A stretch of DNA of 55,539 bases from Actinomycetes bacterium. Lineage in GTDB: Bacteria; Actinomycetota; Acidimicrobiia; Acidimicrobiales; Acidimicrobiaceae. Positions 7,931 through 16,825 of the stretch are shown here, in pieces (position 1 is the first letter of the stretch; the number at the start of each line of letters is the position of its first letter). Both the position numbers and the translations under genes were made by a program. The DNA lies in contig JAKAZZ010000015.1 in assembly GCA_021826315.1 (NCBI GenBank), positions 1 to 55,539 on the forward strand, read 5' to 3'. The notes beneath the pieces are model-generated. The model worked only from the letters and a program-made list of their open reading frames with translations, ran no database searches and was not told the DNA's origin.

Positions 7931-9886
7931 ATGACGACTATTAGTAGTGAGTTAAAAGATGACCACGATCAACGAAACCAGTTGGCCGTTGAAGGTAAAG
8001 ACGTCGGTGGTGAACAGAACTTATCGAATGGATCTGTAGCAAACGCGTCTACCTCTAAAGGTATAAGTTTAGGAGGGTTTTCTCCGTCAAAGAAGCTGGC
8101 AAAGATTGGAGCTTCATTCAAGAAGTTTGGAAAGTCGATCAAGCGGCTGTACAAAAATCTCAAGAATCCAATTTCGAAGTTGACTGGGCGAATGACTAAG
8201 GATTCGGTTAAGGCTCAGGATACGTTGCAAGACTCTGACTATTTAAAAAATATGTCGGATCCCGAACTGCAAGAAAACGCCAAGGGTAATACTGGAGGAC
8301 TTGATACTGCAATTCCTGATTGGTTGGATTCAGATTTGGCGCAAGCGCCTACCACGCGACATGTGGCGACCATAGCAGTTGCGCAAGACGATCCGAAGTG
8401 GCTTGATAACGTCAACGAACTTAAAGCAGCAGCCTTTCATAAGCTTCGCACCTCCCCTAAAAAGTTTATTAAAGCTGTAGCTAGTGGACAAGGGGAGGCG
8501 TACCTTGGTGGAAAAGTTGTTGAATATAGAAAGCGCAAGGGCGAGATCGACCAAAACATTAGCGACACCGACATGGAAAAGGAGGTCCAAAAGTTCACTG
8601 GAGGAATCCATAACGTAGGCCACACCTGGATCCGGCTCGAAAAGTATGCTGGCGAAGGTGGAGCAAAGCTTCAGTCGCGATATAGCTACGGTATGTGGCC
8701 AGCAAAGTACTATGACTTTGACGAAGACGATGAAATGGGAGGTTACGCGGGCTTCGCGAAGCCAGGGCCAGGCTTCATACGCCACCCAGATATCGTCCAC
8801 GAGTCGGATAACGACAAGGTCTATAAGAGCGTCGATGTCACTAAATCGAAGTTTAACGCCGCTCTTGCGAAGGCTCAAAAGCTCCATGCTTCGCCGCCTC
8901 CTTATGTCTTGATTGGGTACAACTGCACTAGCTTCGCCAAAGAGATCTTCGAGTTAGCAGGGGGATCCTATCCCGGCTCTGGATTGTTGCCTTCAGTCGG
9001 ATATACGCCTGGAAACCTTTACCATGCGATATTGAAGGAGCATGAAAAGGATAAGAAGTCCGGTGCACACACCGATGATCCAAATGCCGAGGTGACGACA
9101 CAGATTACTGATGAAACTGAAGAACGAGAGGAAAAATTCAAAAACCCTGGAGGAAGTGCTTCTTCATCTAGTGGCGTGTCGAGTGGAGCCACTAGCGATC
9201 CCGATCGTGGTGACTACATGAGAATGTTTGGAGTGACAGCGACTGACTTGAACGACGCTAGCGGCGAAGTATGCAGGATAATTCCGTACGGTGCTGAGCA
9301 AACGATTCATGCCTTGAATAGCTTGAAGCAGGCATTTCATGATGCTGCAGTTGCAAAAGATGAGCTAGAGCAGATAACCACCCTCGCCGAGCTGCTTTAT
9401 TTTGCAGATCTGTGTAGTTTGCCAACGCACGATTTTATAAATGACTTTATCGAAATTCTTCCCGACGCACCAGTTACAAAGTTGGTCCATCAGTCGATGA
9501 CTGGAGGGAATGCGCAAGTTCCATCCACCCAAGATAGTGATTCTTCGACCTCGAGTAATTCTGGGGGAAGTTCCGGTGGTGGTCTACATGCCTTCTCCGA
9601 TACTGGGGCTCTACATAACTCAGTCCACCCTGATGATGATTCGAAGGATAACTATGGTGCACTATCGGGGCTCGATAAGATAAATGCCATTGATGAAGCT
9701 GAACTGAAGTTGGGACAGATGGGTATTAATGCGCTTTCGACCATGCCACTTTGGAAGGCGATCGAATACGACTTCATAGACCGAAATGGGTTGAAAGACC
9801 TATCGGCGGAGGGACGAATGTATTTAGCGTATGCGAGCGGCGAACCGCTGAAGATAATCAACGATCTATGCGAGCACTTCAAGTAG
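7931..9886 (+). CDS. Candidate injected effector with permuted NlpC/P60-LRAT-like Cys/His domain
   Basis: 651 residues, with neither signal peptide nor membrane segment. Residues 1-45 are polar and disordered, 50-90 are strongly basic (FKKFGKSIKRLYKNLKNP), and 225-370 form a globular domain. In that domain H231 (GHTWIRLE) precedes C332 (YNCTSFAKEIFELAG), with an aromatic YSYGMWP strand between. The His-before-Cys order, GHxW box and NCxxF box fit the circularly permuted NlpC/P60 (LRAT/YiiX-like) papain-fold family, whose members hydrolyse amide bonds or transfer acyl groups on peptides and lipids. Two Ser/Gly-rich linkers (about 400-420 and 530-560) separate two further unknown helical domains (430-520 and 570-651). 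The protein lies downstream of the eCIS-type ATPase and directly before a YbjN-fold protein. A leaderless multidomain cytosolic protein in this position is a good candidate for particle cargo. Target and activity are unknown. Confidence 0.7.
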   Translation: MTTISSELKDDHDQRNQLAVEGKDVGGEQNLSNGSVANASTSKGISLGGFSPSKKLAKIGASFKKFGKSIKRLYKNLKNPISKLTGRMTKDSVKAQDTLQDSDYLKNMSDPELQENAKGNTGGLDTAIPDWLDSDLAQAPTTRHVATIAVAQDDPKWLDNVNELKAAAFHKLRTSPKKFIKAVASGQGEAYLGGKVVEYRKRKGEIDQNISDTDMEKEVQKFTGGIHNVGHTWIRLEKYAGEGGAKLQSRYSYGMWPAKYYDFDEDDEMGGYAGFAKPGPGFIRHPDIVHESDNDKVYKSVDVTKSKFNAALAKAQKLHASPPPYVLIGYNCTSFAKEIFELAGGSYPGSGLLPSVGYTPGNLYHAILKEHEKDKKSGAHTDDPNAEVTTQITDETEEREEKFKNPGGSASSSSGVSSGATSDPDRGDYMRMFGVTATDLNDASGEVCRIIPYGAEQTIHALNSLKQAFHDAAVAKDELEQITTLAELLYFADLCSLPTHDFINDFIEILPDAPVTKLVHQSMTGGNAQVPSTQDSDSSTSSNSGGSSGGGLHAFSDTGALHNSVHPDDDSKDNYGALSGLDKINAIDEAELKLGQMGINALSTMPLWKAIEYDFIDRNGLKDLSAEGRMYLAYASGEPLKIINDLCEHFK

Positions 9887-9946
9887 GGTACGCAGAGTCC
9901 ATCTAAAAGTCATGAGTAGCAGCCTGAACCAAAGGAATTATGCAGA

Positions 9947-10420
9947 TTGAACGGTACATTATCTAGAGTTTTCGATTTTCTGGAGACTGACGGCTGGGCC
10001 GTGGTCGAGAGCGATGAAGAAGAGAATACCCTTGAGGCGATCTTTAACGGCAAAGAGGATCAGTTTGGCTTCGTAGCCACATATCGGCCCGACGAAAGAC
10101 AGTTGGTTTTTTATTCGATCTGCCCTTTCGAAGTCCCGAAGGAGCGTTCGTATGCGGTCATGGAGTTATTGACCAGGGTTAACATCGGAATCCCGATTGG
10201 CAACTTTGAGCTCGATCTCGACGATGACTTTATCCGATACAAAACGAGTAGCGCAATTGAGAATGGCGCATTTACATTAGAGGTTATTCGACCGCTGATC
10301 TACGCAAACGTTTTTCTGACGGAGGCGTACATTCCAGCTATTCGTGAGGTTATGGGAGGAGCAAATCCTAAGGTGACTGCCGTCAAGTACGACGCAATCG
10401 TAGCCAGTGAGTCGGAATAG
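9947..10420 (+). CDS. YbjN-domain protein, possible effector chaperone
   Basis: 157 residues, acidic, cytosolic. The sequence has the pattern of the YbjN family (PF10722): an N-terminal helix (LSRVFDFLETDGW), a beta meander with QFGFVATYRPDERQLVFYS, and two later helices (SYAVMELLTRVNIGIPIGNFELD, broken here by a short strand, and the region near AYIPAIREVMGG). YbjN resembles the fold of type III secretion chaperones such as CesT, which bind effectors before export. The gene follows the candidate effector by 60 bases on the same strand. The TTG start is chosen because AAAGGA lies ten bases upstream; the ATG at 9940 is in another frame. An effector-specific chaperone role is inferred from fold and order. 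It could instead be a general YbjN regulator. Confidence 0.7.
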   Translation: MNGTLSRVFDFLETDGWAVVESDEEENTLEAIFNGKEDQFGFVATYRPDERQLVFYSICPFEVPKERSYAVMELLTRVNIGIPIGNFELDLDDDFIRYKTSSAIENGAFTLEVIRPLIYANVFLTEAYIPAIREVMGGANPKVTAVKYDAIVASESE

Positions 10421-10605
10421 CGTCACGTATCAAATATTCCTTCCAAATGTTACATTTGTTAAACGTTGAATTTGCTTATTGGAAGAGTGGACAAACGCCC
10501 GTAATATGATCTATCACATCGTTTTATGCACTCATGAATATTTGTGCGATAATTCGATTGGGATAAATTTACAGGGTGTAAATAATCTGAGAGACGGGGT
10601 GCCTC

Positions 10606-11523
10606 TTGAAAGTTATGATGGGTCCATTTGGTAAAGGGAAGACGATTGCGAAGTCATTCGCGATTGTCGCATCTAGTGCCGTAGTTTTGGCGGCGTGTGG
10701 CGGCTCGTCATCGAGCACTACTACAACGGCGGCTTCTACCTCTTCAGGGTCAGGTCCAGCCTCATTGGTACCGGCGTCGGTAAAGTCGATGGGGACAATT
10801 ACGGTTGCTAGCGATGCAACATATGCTCCCAACGAATTCATTGGTGCAGATGGCACTACCATCGAAGGTATGGATATCGACCTTGGAAATGCGATCGCGA
10901 AAGAGCTTGGCCTAACATTCAAGTTTGTCAACGCGCCATTCGATTCAATCATTCCTGCGATGCAAGCTGGTAAGTACCAATTAGGTATTAGCTCATTTAC
11001 TGACTCCAAGGCGCGTGAAAAAGTTGTCGACTTCGTTACCTACTTCACAGCTGGGACAAGCTGGGTTACCCAAGTTGGTAATCCAAAGAACGTCTCAATT
11101 ACTAATGCGTGCGGGTTACCAATTGCTGTTGAAACCGGTACTACTGAAGTTCAGGATATTCAGCAACGTTCGCAGACTTGTACTTCGGCAGGTAAAGCGG
11201 CCATCCAAATCGACCAGTATCAAACCCAGACCGATGCCAATACCGCTGTAGCAACCGGCAAAGATGTTGCAATGTTGGCAGACTCGCCAGTTGCTGGTTA
11301 TGCGGTTACGCAATCTGCCGGTAAGTTGGCTTTACTTGGCTCTTCCTATGGAAATGCACCTTACGGAATTGCTGTTGCTAAGGGTCAAGGTACCTTCAAG
11401 AATGCAATCCTTGCAGCGATCAAGGCTCTGATGGCCAATGGCCAGTACAAGCAGATTCTTTCAAAGTGGGGTGTTCAATCCGGTGCGATTAGCAATCCCG
11501 TGATCAATGGTGCAACGAGCTAG
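10606..11523 (+). CDS. Polar amino-acid ABC transporter, substrate-binding lipoprotein
   Basis: 305 residues. A lipoprotein signal ends in VVLAAC followed by a Ser/Thr-rich tether (about 32-52), so the mature protein would be anchored outside the membrane by its lipidated Cys. The rest is a family 3 solute-binding domain (SBP_bac_3): the opening MGTITVASDATYAPNEF, then EGMDIDLGNAIAKELG, and FDSIIPAMQAGKYQLGISSFTDSKAREKVVDF are diagnostic for polar amino-acid binding proteins. The TTG start is supported by GGGG six to nine bases upstream; the ATG pair at 10615 is too far from it. It heads a three-gene operon with the permease and ATPase. The substrate is probably a polar or charged amino acid and cannot be specified from sequence. 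Confidence 0.92.
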   Translation: MKVMMGPFGKGKTIAKSFAIVASSAVVLAACGGSSSSTTTTAASTSSGSGPASLVPASVKSMGTITVASDATYAPNEFIGADGTTIEGMDIDLGNAIAKELGLTFKFVNAPFDSIIPAMQAGKYQLGISSFTDSKAREKVVDFVTYFTAGTSWVTQVGNPKNVSITNACGLPIAVETGTTEVQDIQQRSQTCTSAGKAAIQIDQYQTQTDANTAVATGKDVAMLADSPVAGYAVTQSAGKLALLGSSYGNAPYGIAVAKGQGTFKNAILAAIKALMANGQYKQILSKWGVQSGAISNPVINGATS

Positions 11524-11525
11524 TA

Positions 11526-12461
11526 GTGGCACAAATTCACGTCGAAAACGTAAATAAGGCTCACGGGGGTAAGCCTGAAGCTATTTCGGCGATTCCGCTC
11601 CGCCACCCAGGTCGCTGGGTGGCGGTGGCAATTATTGCCCTCTTTATGGCAATGGGATTGCATACAGTTTTCACCAATCCCCGTTTTAAGTGGTCGCTTC
11701 AGTGGAGCTACTTTTTTTCCGCCCAAATTTTACATGGGGTATCGACAACTCTTGAGTTGACGGTTGCTTCGATGGCAATAGGTGTAACACTCGGCGTCAT
11801 TCTCGCGGTCATGAGGTTGAGTAGCAATCCGATAGTGACAGGTGCGGCCTGGTTCTATATCTGGGTCTTTCGCGGCACTCCGTTGCTCGTACAACTTCTT
11901 ATATGGGCTAACCTTGGGGCTCTCTTTCCTACCCTCAGTATTGGTCTTCCGTTTGGCCATCAATTTTTTGTAAAGCAAACTTTCACAATCATTCCATCTG
12001 TTGCTGCTGCCCTTTTAGGTCTTGGCCTCAATGAAGCTGCATACATGGCCGAGATTGTTCGCGCCGGGATCATATCGGTTGGAGAAGGCCAAGCGGAGGC
12101 TGCAGCCTCCATTGGTATGCGCAAGATGATGATTATGCGTCGTATCGTGCTTCCTCAGGCGATGAGGGTGATCGTGCCTCCAACCGGAAACGAAACGATT
12201 TCTATGTTAAAGAGCACATCCCTTGTTGCGTACGTGCCATATGTAGAACTGCTTTTTGCAACCCAAAACATCTACACCCGAAATTACCAAATTATGCCTC
12301 TTCTTATCATGGCAAGCCTTTGGTATTTAGGGATTACGAGCATACTTATGATTGGTCAATATTACGTAGAGCGCTACTACGCCAAGGGATCTAGTCGGCA
12401 GTTGCCACTCACGCCGCTGCAAAAGATAAAGATGCGCATATCGAAGTTCGGGGTGAAGTAG
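11526..12461 (+). CDS. Polar amino-acid ABC transporter permease
   Basis: 311 residues, GTG start two bases after the binding-protein stop. An N-terminal cytoplasmic extension (about 30 residues) precedes several hydrophobic helices. The His/Glu/Gln permease signature is present: FRGTPLLVQL in the first half, and the EAA loop EAAASIGMRKMMIMRRIVLP followed by QAMRVIVPP, which couples to the ATPase. A single permease gene of this kind usually forms a homodimer. Tight spacing on both sides indicates cotranscription and probably translational coupling with its neighbours. Confidence 0.93.
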   Translation: MAQIHVENVNKAHGGKPEAISAIPLRHPGRWVAVAIIALFMAMGLHTVFTNPRFKWSLQWSYFFSAQILHGVSTTLELTVASMAIGVTLGVILAVMRLSSNPIVTGAAWFYIWVFRGTPLLVQLLIWANLGALFPTLSIGLPFGHQFFVKQTFTIIPSVAAALLGLGLNEAAYMAEIVRAGIISVGEGQAEAAASIGMRKMMIMRRIVLPQAMRVIVPPTGNETISMLKSTSLVAYVPYVELLFATQNIYTRNYQIMPLLIMASLWYLGITSILMIGQYYVERYYAKGSSRQLPLTPLQKIKMRISKFGVK

Positions 12462-12464
12462 TTC

Positions 12465-13229
12465 ATGGCAGAGTTGATGGTTTCGGCGCAAAAGGTTCAT
12501 AAGCACTTTGGTCGACATGAAGTACTGAAGGGTATTGATCTTTCGGTTCCACCGGGGCAGGTTGTTTGCATCATCGGCCCATCGGGATCTGGTAAGTCAA
12601 CATTCCTACGTTGTATCAATCACTTAGAGAAGATCGATGCCGGTCTCATCGAAGTCGACGGCGATCTCGTGGGTTATCGACGTAAGGGCGATAAAATCTT
12701 CGAGCTCAGCGAGCGCGAGGTTGCCGAGAGGCGTCAACGTATCGGAATGGTATTTCAGCACTTCAACCTCTTTCCGCATCGAACGGTGGTTGAAAATATC
12801 ACCGAGGGTCCAATCAAAGTACTCAAGGAGGATCGTGGCCAGGTTACCGAGCGAGCCAAGGAGCTTCTTCGTAAAGTAGGCCTCTCGGAAAAGGAGAATG
12901 CATACCCTGCATCTCTCTCTGGTGGGCAGCAACAACGAGTAGCTATCGCGCGGGCACTTGCTATGCGACCGAAGTTGATGCTTTTCGATGAACCAACCTC
13001 TGCGCTAGATCCAGAGTTAGTCGGCGACGTTCTTGGAGTTATGAGGTCCTTGGCAGAAGAGGGTATGACCATGATCGTGGTCACCCACGAAATTGGCTTC
13101 GCTCGCGAAGTCGGTGACTACCTTATCTTCATGGACGGTGGCGTGGTCGTAGAGGCTGGAGATCCTCGTAACGTAATTGCAAATCCCCAACAGGAGCGCA
13201 CTAGACTATTCCTCTCAAAGGTGTTGTAG
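12465..13229 (+). CDS. Polar amino-acid ABC transporter ATP-binding protein (GlnQ-like)
   Basis: 254 residues, the usual length for a GlnQ/HisP-type ATPase. Visible motifs are Walker [10 protein letters not shown] (about 39-47), the Q-loop at [10 protein letters not shown], signature [15 protein letters not shown], Walker [13 protein letters not shown], and the switch His in VVTHE. The N-terminal [16 protein letters not shown] is the family opening. The start codon follows the permease stop by three bases. This completes a one-permease polar amino-acid importer. No clear terminator follows within the 229 bases before the MFS gene. Confidence 0.95.
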   Translation: MAELMVSAQKVHKHFGRHEVLKGIDLSVPPGQVVCIIGPSGSGKSTFLRCINHLEKIDAGLIEVDGDLVGYRRKGDKIFELSEREVAERRQRIGMVFQHFNLFPHRTVVENITEGPIKVLKEDRGQVTERAKELLRKVGLSEKENAYPASLSGGQQQRVAIARALAMRPKLMLFDEPTSALDPELVGDVLGVMRSLAEEGMTMIVVTHEIGFAREVGDYLIFMDGGVVVEAGDPRNVIANPQQERTRLFLSKVL

Positions 13230-13458
13230 GCGTAGCTTCTTGCCGTATCCTTTTGGCATGGTTCGGAACCCTAGGTTGAAACCTTTGCCATCTATAGTTC
13301 CAATGCCTAGCGCTTGGAATTTATTGCCCATCTTGTGCTTGTTCGAGTTAATCTCGAATGAATTTGACTGGCCCAATGACGTGTTTTGATCGTTTAGCTG
13401 ATGTTAGCTGATACTGGATGCGAATCTCGATTGCTACGCCGTAGTTTGCGGAGTCTTT

Positions 13459-14697
13459 ATGTTCAGGTTGCTCAAGAGCAGATTTTCATTGTTGCTGATC
13501 ACATTGTCGATGTCGGCGGCGGCATTGAGCGGTCAACCGGTCGCAGTGGCGTTTGCTTTGATCCATGATGGTAAGAGTTCTGCGACGATCGGATTGGTTC
13601 TCGGCATATTATCTTTGGTCTTTGTCCTGTCGCTTTTGGTGGGCGGAATTGCAGGAGATCGCTTCGGTCGTAGCCGCGTAGTCAAGCTCGCGTCGCTTCT
13701 TAGGATCTTTGGAACTTTGCTGTCAATTACGTCGCTACGTTCCAGCCACGGTATCGCGCTGTTCGCACTCTCTGTTGCTGTCGTTTCTTTTGCCAATGGA
13801 GTCTTTATGCCAAATATAACTGGCATGGTTCTTGATGTTTCGAGGGGTGCCGAACTTGCAAAGGCCAATGGAATGCGTGGTGTTGTAGAGGCCTTGGGTA
13901 CTTCGTATGGTCCAGCGGCAGTTGGCATCGTTGTTGCGTTTTTTAAGCCAGAGGCTGGCCTTGCCACGATCGAAATCTTTCTTATTATCTGCTCCCTATC
14001 ACTATTTGCCATGAAGTACAAGAGTTCTGTGACAAGGGAGTCTCACGAAGGGATCACCCATCAATTACGGGTTGGGTTTGTAGCATTGAAGGCGAAAAAA
14101 TGGTGCTGGACTATCATTGGTGGCTATGCCTTGATGCACCTTTTGGCCTTTCCAGCCTTCTACGTCCTTGGGCCAATAATTTCTCAACACAAGCTTGGCG
14201 GTGCTAAGTCATGGGGAATCATTCTCGGACTGCAGGGTCTTGGTTCAATCATCGGCTCGCTGTCAGCAACTAGGTACCGGTTTCGCCACCCCCTTCGCTT
14301 TACTGTTGCACTCTCCTTACTCGGCGCGTCGGTATTTTTCGCTCTCGGTAGTACGTATAACATTGTGATCATCTCTGGCGCTTCAGTACTGACCGGTTTC
14401 GCCTTTGGTCAATTTCAGGTCGTTTGGGAGACCTTTCTACAACTATCTTTTCCGGTCGACGTTTTATCGCGCGTATCGTCCTACGACTGGATGGGTTCGT
14501 CGTCTCTATTTCCAGTGGGACAGATTGCGACTGGAATAGTTGCAACCTTGATCGCTCCACAGGCGATCGTATTCTTTGCAGGTGTAGTTGTGGTAGCGAT
14601 TTCGGGCGTTCTTCTCTCGGTGCGCGATGTTTGGGGAGCTGTAGCACCTCATTCAATGCGGGGTCATATTGCTAAAGTAGCAGAATCTAACTTATAG
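13459..14697 (+). CDS. Major facilitator superfamily transporter
   Basis: 412 residues, about 12 hydrophobic segments. The conserved loop after the second helix reads GGIAGDRFGRSRVV, matching the MFS motif GxxxDRxGRR. Overall organisation is two six-helix halves split by a polar loop near residues 185-205 (KYKSSVTRESHEGITHQ). The sequence resembles the enterobactin-exporter/macrolide-efflux branch of MFS proteins often annotated 'MFS transporter', but nothing visible fixes the substrate. It is transcribed alone or leads into the adenosyltransferase gene 71 bases downstream. The 229-base gap before it contains no gene. Confidence 0.85.
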   Translation: MFRLLKSRFSLLLITLSMSAAALSGQPVAVAFALIHDGKSSATIGLVLGILSLVFVLSLLVGGIAGDRFGRSRVVKLASLLRIFGTLLSITSLRSSHGIALFALSVAVVSFANGVFMPNITGMVLDVSRGAELAKANGMRGVVEALGTSYGPAAVGIVVAFFKPEAGLATIEIFLIICSLSLFAMKYKSSVTRESHEGITHQLRVGFVALKAKKWCWTIIGGYALMHLLAFPAFYVLGPIISQHKLGGAKSWGIILGLQGLGSIIGSLSATRYRFRHPLRFTVALSLLGASVFFALGSTYNIVIISGASVLTGFAFGQFQVVWETFLQLSFPVDVLSRVSSYDWMGSSSLFPVGQIATGIVATLIAPQAIVFFAGVVVVAISGVLLSVRDVWGAVAPHSMRGHIAKVAESNL

Positions 14698-14768
14698 CTC
14701 GGTAGCTCCTACAATGGAGTTGTTGCGGGAGCAGAGTGCTCCTCGATGATCTTTAGTCAGGGTTGGGT

Positions 14769-15353
14769 ATGGCACTTTATACACGTGGTGGCGACAAAGG
14801 AAAGACCTCTTTAATTGGAGGGGAACGTCGCTTCAAAGACGATCTTCGGGTTGAAGCCTACGGTAACGTCGATGAGCTCGGTGCCGTCATTGGAGTCGCA
14901 ATGGCTGAGCTTACCTGGGAGGGGTCGGAGGATGTCTATCAGGTATTAGAAGAGATAGCGCAACGGCTATGGGACGTAGGCGCAGACATAGCTGCTACTC
15001 CTGGTGCAGAGTATGTTTTTCGAACTCCAGAGGACGCAGCACTGCAACTTGAGCCCATTATCGACCGTTATGAGTCCGAGGTCGAGACTATAACCAAGTT
15101 CATCTTGCGCGGAGGCGATCGTGGGGCAGCGATGGTTCACTTGGCATGTACTGTTGCTCGAAGGACGGAGCGCTCTGTAGTTCGGCTCATGCAGGTGGAA
15201 GAGGTCCATCAGCCCGCGCTTAAATACTTAAATCGCCTGTCGGATCTCCTGTTTGTGGTAGGCCGCGCCATAAATGGTCGTAGAGATATTGAAGAGACCA
15301 CGTACGAGAATTCTCCGGAAGTCTTTCGTCAACGGGGCAAAAAGAAGCTCTAG
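14769..15353 (+). CDS. PduO-type corrinoid adenosyltransferase
   Basis: 194 residues from the ATG chosen here; a TTG two codons upstream is possible but less likely. Family signatures are complete: the N-terminal ATP-binding TRGGDKGKTSL, then RVEAYGNVDELGAVIG, the mid-protein FILRGGDRGAAMVHLACTVARR helix (quoted in part: CTVARRTERSV), and the C-terminal LNRLSDLLFVVGRAIN. These enzymes transfer the 5'-deoxyadenosyl group of ATP to cob(I)alamin or its precursors, producing the coenzyme B12 form used by radical mutases, dehydratases and ribonucleotide reductases. The protein is cytosolic and trimeric in characterised members. No B12-dependent enzyme or cobalamin riboswitch is seen nearby, so this is probably a housekeeping copy. 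Confidence 0.95.
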   Translation: MALYTRGGDKGKTSLIGGERRFKDDLRVEAYGNVDELGAVIGVAMAELTWEGSEDVYQVLEEIAQRLWDVGADIAATPGAEYVFRTPEDAALQLEPIIDRYESEVETITKFILRGGDRGAAMVHLACTVARRTERSVVRLMQVEEVHQPALKYLNRLSDLLFVVGRAINGRRDIEETTYENSPEVFRQRGKKKL

Positions 15354-15430
15354 CCACATTCGATTCGGAGCGAGTCGTTGTGTCTTCCGGAGTAGTTGTG
15401 TGTGAATTTCTCTAATGAAGTTTGTTTTGA

Positions 15431-16825
15431 ATGAGAGTTGATGCGGTAATGAGGTTGTCGGGGCTAGCAAAAGAGATCTTTGAGCACGTGCGGGATTTGC
15501 CTATTATCTCACCACACGGCCATGTTGACCCTGCGCTATTGCTCGATGATCGACCACTTGGTGAGCCAACGAGTGCGCTTATACGCCCTGATCATTACGT
15601 AACTCGATTGATGCGAACACGCGGTTTCGACTATGAGGAGTTGTACTTCGGCCAAGAACTGGACTTCAATCAAGGTGAAGCTATATTTTTAGATTTTGCT
15701 CGCTATCTGCCGAATATGGCGGGAACGACTGTCGCTTACTGGCTAGACGAACAATTGAAGGATAACTTTTCCCTCTCATATGAAGAGGTTGTTGCATCTC
15801 CCAAAGGCACTTACGTCCGTCTCAGCGAAGCTCTACTTTCACCTAATTTTAGACCTTCTGAGATTTTGAATAGGGCAAAGGTAGCCGTCCTTGCAACCAC
15901 CGATAGCTATGGTAGCGACCTCTCAGTGCATGGCGAGATCGCATGGAAGGGACAAGTAAAAGCCAAGGTCAGGCCCGCCTTTCGCCCCGAGGGCCTCTTT
16001 GATATATCTCAATCTGGGTGGGACGCAGAGGTGGGCAAGCTTGGGGCAGCGACTGGGTTGGAGATTAATTCCTTTGCAGATATAAAAGAAGGATTAAAGC
16101 GCTCCCTTGATTACTTCGTCGCTAACGGAGCTCTGTCAATAGATATCTCTCCAACGAGTTATGAGGCGCACCATTTAGAGGACCATGTCGTCGAAGATAT
16201 CGTTTCGCGCCGCATGGATGATGGAATCGATGTCCTGACCACCGGCGATGCCAAGGCATTCATGGAACACATGACATACCTGATGGTGGAGTTTGCTTGT
16301 GAATTTGCTCTTCCAATCACGATCCACCCAGGGATTATCCGAAATCACCACCTTGATACATATTCAAAATATGGAAGTGATAAGGGAGGAGACATTCCAA
16401 GACAGGTTCTCGTTACCGATGCCCTCTTCGAGGTATTGAATCGTTTTGGAAATTCGCCAAACTTAAAGCTAACGCTGTTCACCGTCGACGAGACGATCTA
16501 TTCCCGTGAATTAGCTCCCCTCGCGGGGTTCTACCCCTCGGTCTTTATCGGTTATCCTTGGTGGTTTATCGATTCTCCACAGGGTCTGAATCGTTTCTTT
16601 GATGCGGTCGTTCCTCAAGTGGGATTCTATAAGTTGTCTGGTTTTATAGATGATACCCGTGCCCTTCTTTCGATTCCGATTCGTCACAAGATGGCCCGAT
16701 CGAGCGAGGCGAAGTACCTAGCCACACTTGTTCAGGACGGCTATCTCACTGAGGAGCGTGCGATGGGAGTGGCTAGAGATCTCGTGACCTCAATACCATC
16801 AAATTGCTTTTCCATTAAGCAGTAG
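15431..16825 (+). CDS. uxaC: Uronate (glucuronate/galacturonate) isomerase
   Basis: 464 residues, the usual length of UxaC. This amidohydrolase-superfamily enzyme interconverts D-glucuronate and D-fructuronate, or D-galacturonate and D-tagaturonate, the first step of hexuronate breakdown. The metal-binding HxH is visible as ISPHGHVDP (H29, H31), followed by the typical DRPLGEPTSALIRPDHYVTRLM-like region (positions about 40-60). Later family blocks include ITIHPGIIRNHH near 298-309, YPWWFIDSP near 378-386, and FTVDE. No shine-dalgarno sequence is obvious at the ATG; a second ATG six codons later is an alternative. No uxaB or uxuA homologue is in the window, so the rest of the pathway must be elsewhere. 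It is separated from the convergent phosphatase gene by 331 bases. Confidence 0.93.
   Translation: MRVDAVMRLSGLAKEIFEHVRDLPIISPHGHVDPALLLDDRPLGEPTSALIRPDHYVTRLMRTRGFDYEELYFGQELDFNQGEAIFLDFARYLPNMAGTTVAYWLDEQLKDNFSLSYEEVVASPKGTYVRLSEALLSPNFRPSEILNRAKVAVLATTDSYGSDLSVHGEIAWKGQVKAKVRPAFRPEGLFDISQSGWDAEVGKLGAATGLEINSFADIKEGLKRSLDYFVANGALSIDISPTSYEAHHLEDHVVEDIVSRRMDDGIDVLTTGDAKAFMEHMTYLMVEFACEFALPITIHPGIIRNHHLDTYSKYGSDKGGDIPRQVLVTDALFEVLNRFGNSPNLKLTLFTVDETIYSRELAPLAGFYPSVFIGYPWWFIDSPQGLNRFFDAVVPQVGFYKLSGFIDDTRALLSIPIRHKMARSSEAKYLATLVQDGYLTEERAMGVARDLVTSIPSNCFSIKQ

Noticed and set aside
8330-8887. 185-codon minus-strand frame
   Set aside because: Lies wholly inside the candidate effector gene, whose plus-strand product has recognisable catalytic boxes; the minus translation has none.
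10520-10605. Possible promoter TTGTGC/TAAATT before the amino-acid binding protein
   Set aside because: Both boxes deviate strongly from consensus and several equally poor pairs exist nearby.
13533-14021. 162-codon minus-strand frame
   Set aside because: Antisense shadow of the MFS transporter, which has the DRxGR motif and helices.
14700-14768. Possible cobalamin riboswitch before the adenosyltransferase
   Set aside because: The gap is only 71 bases with one small hairpin and lacks B12-box sequence.
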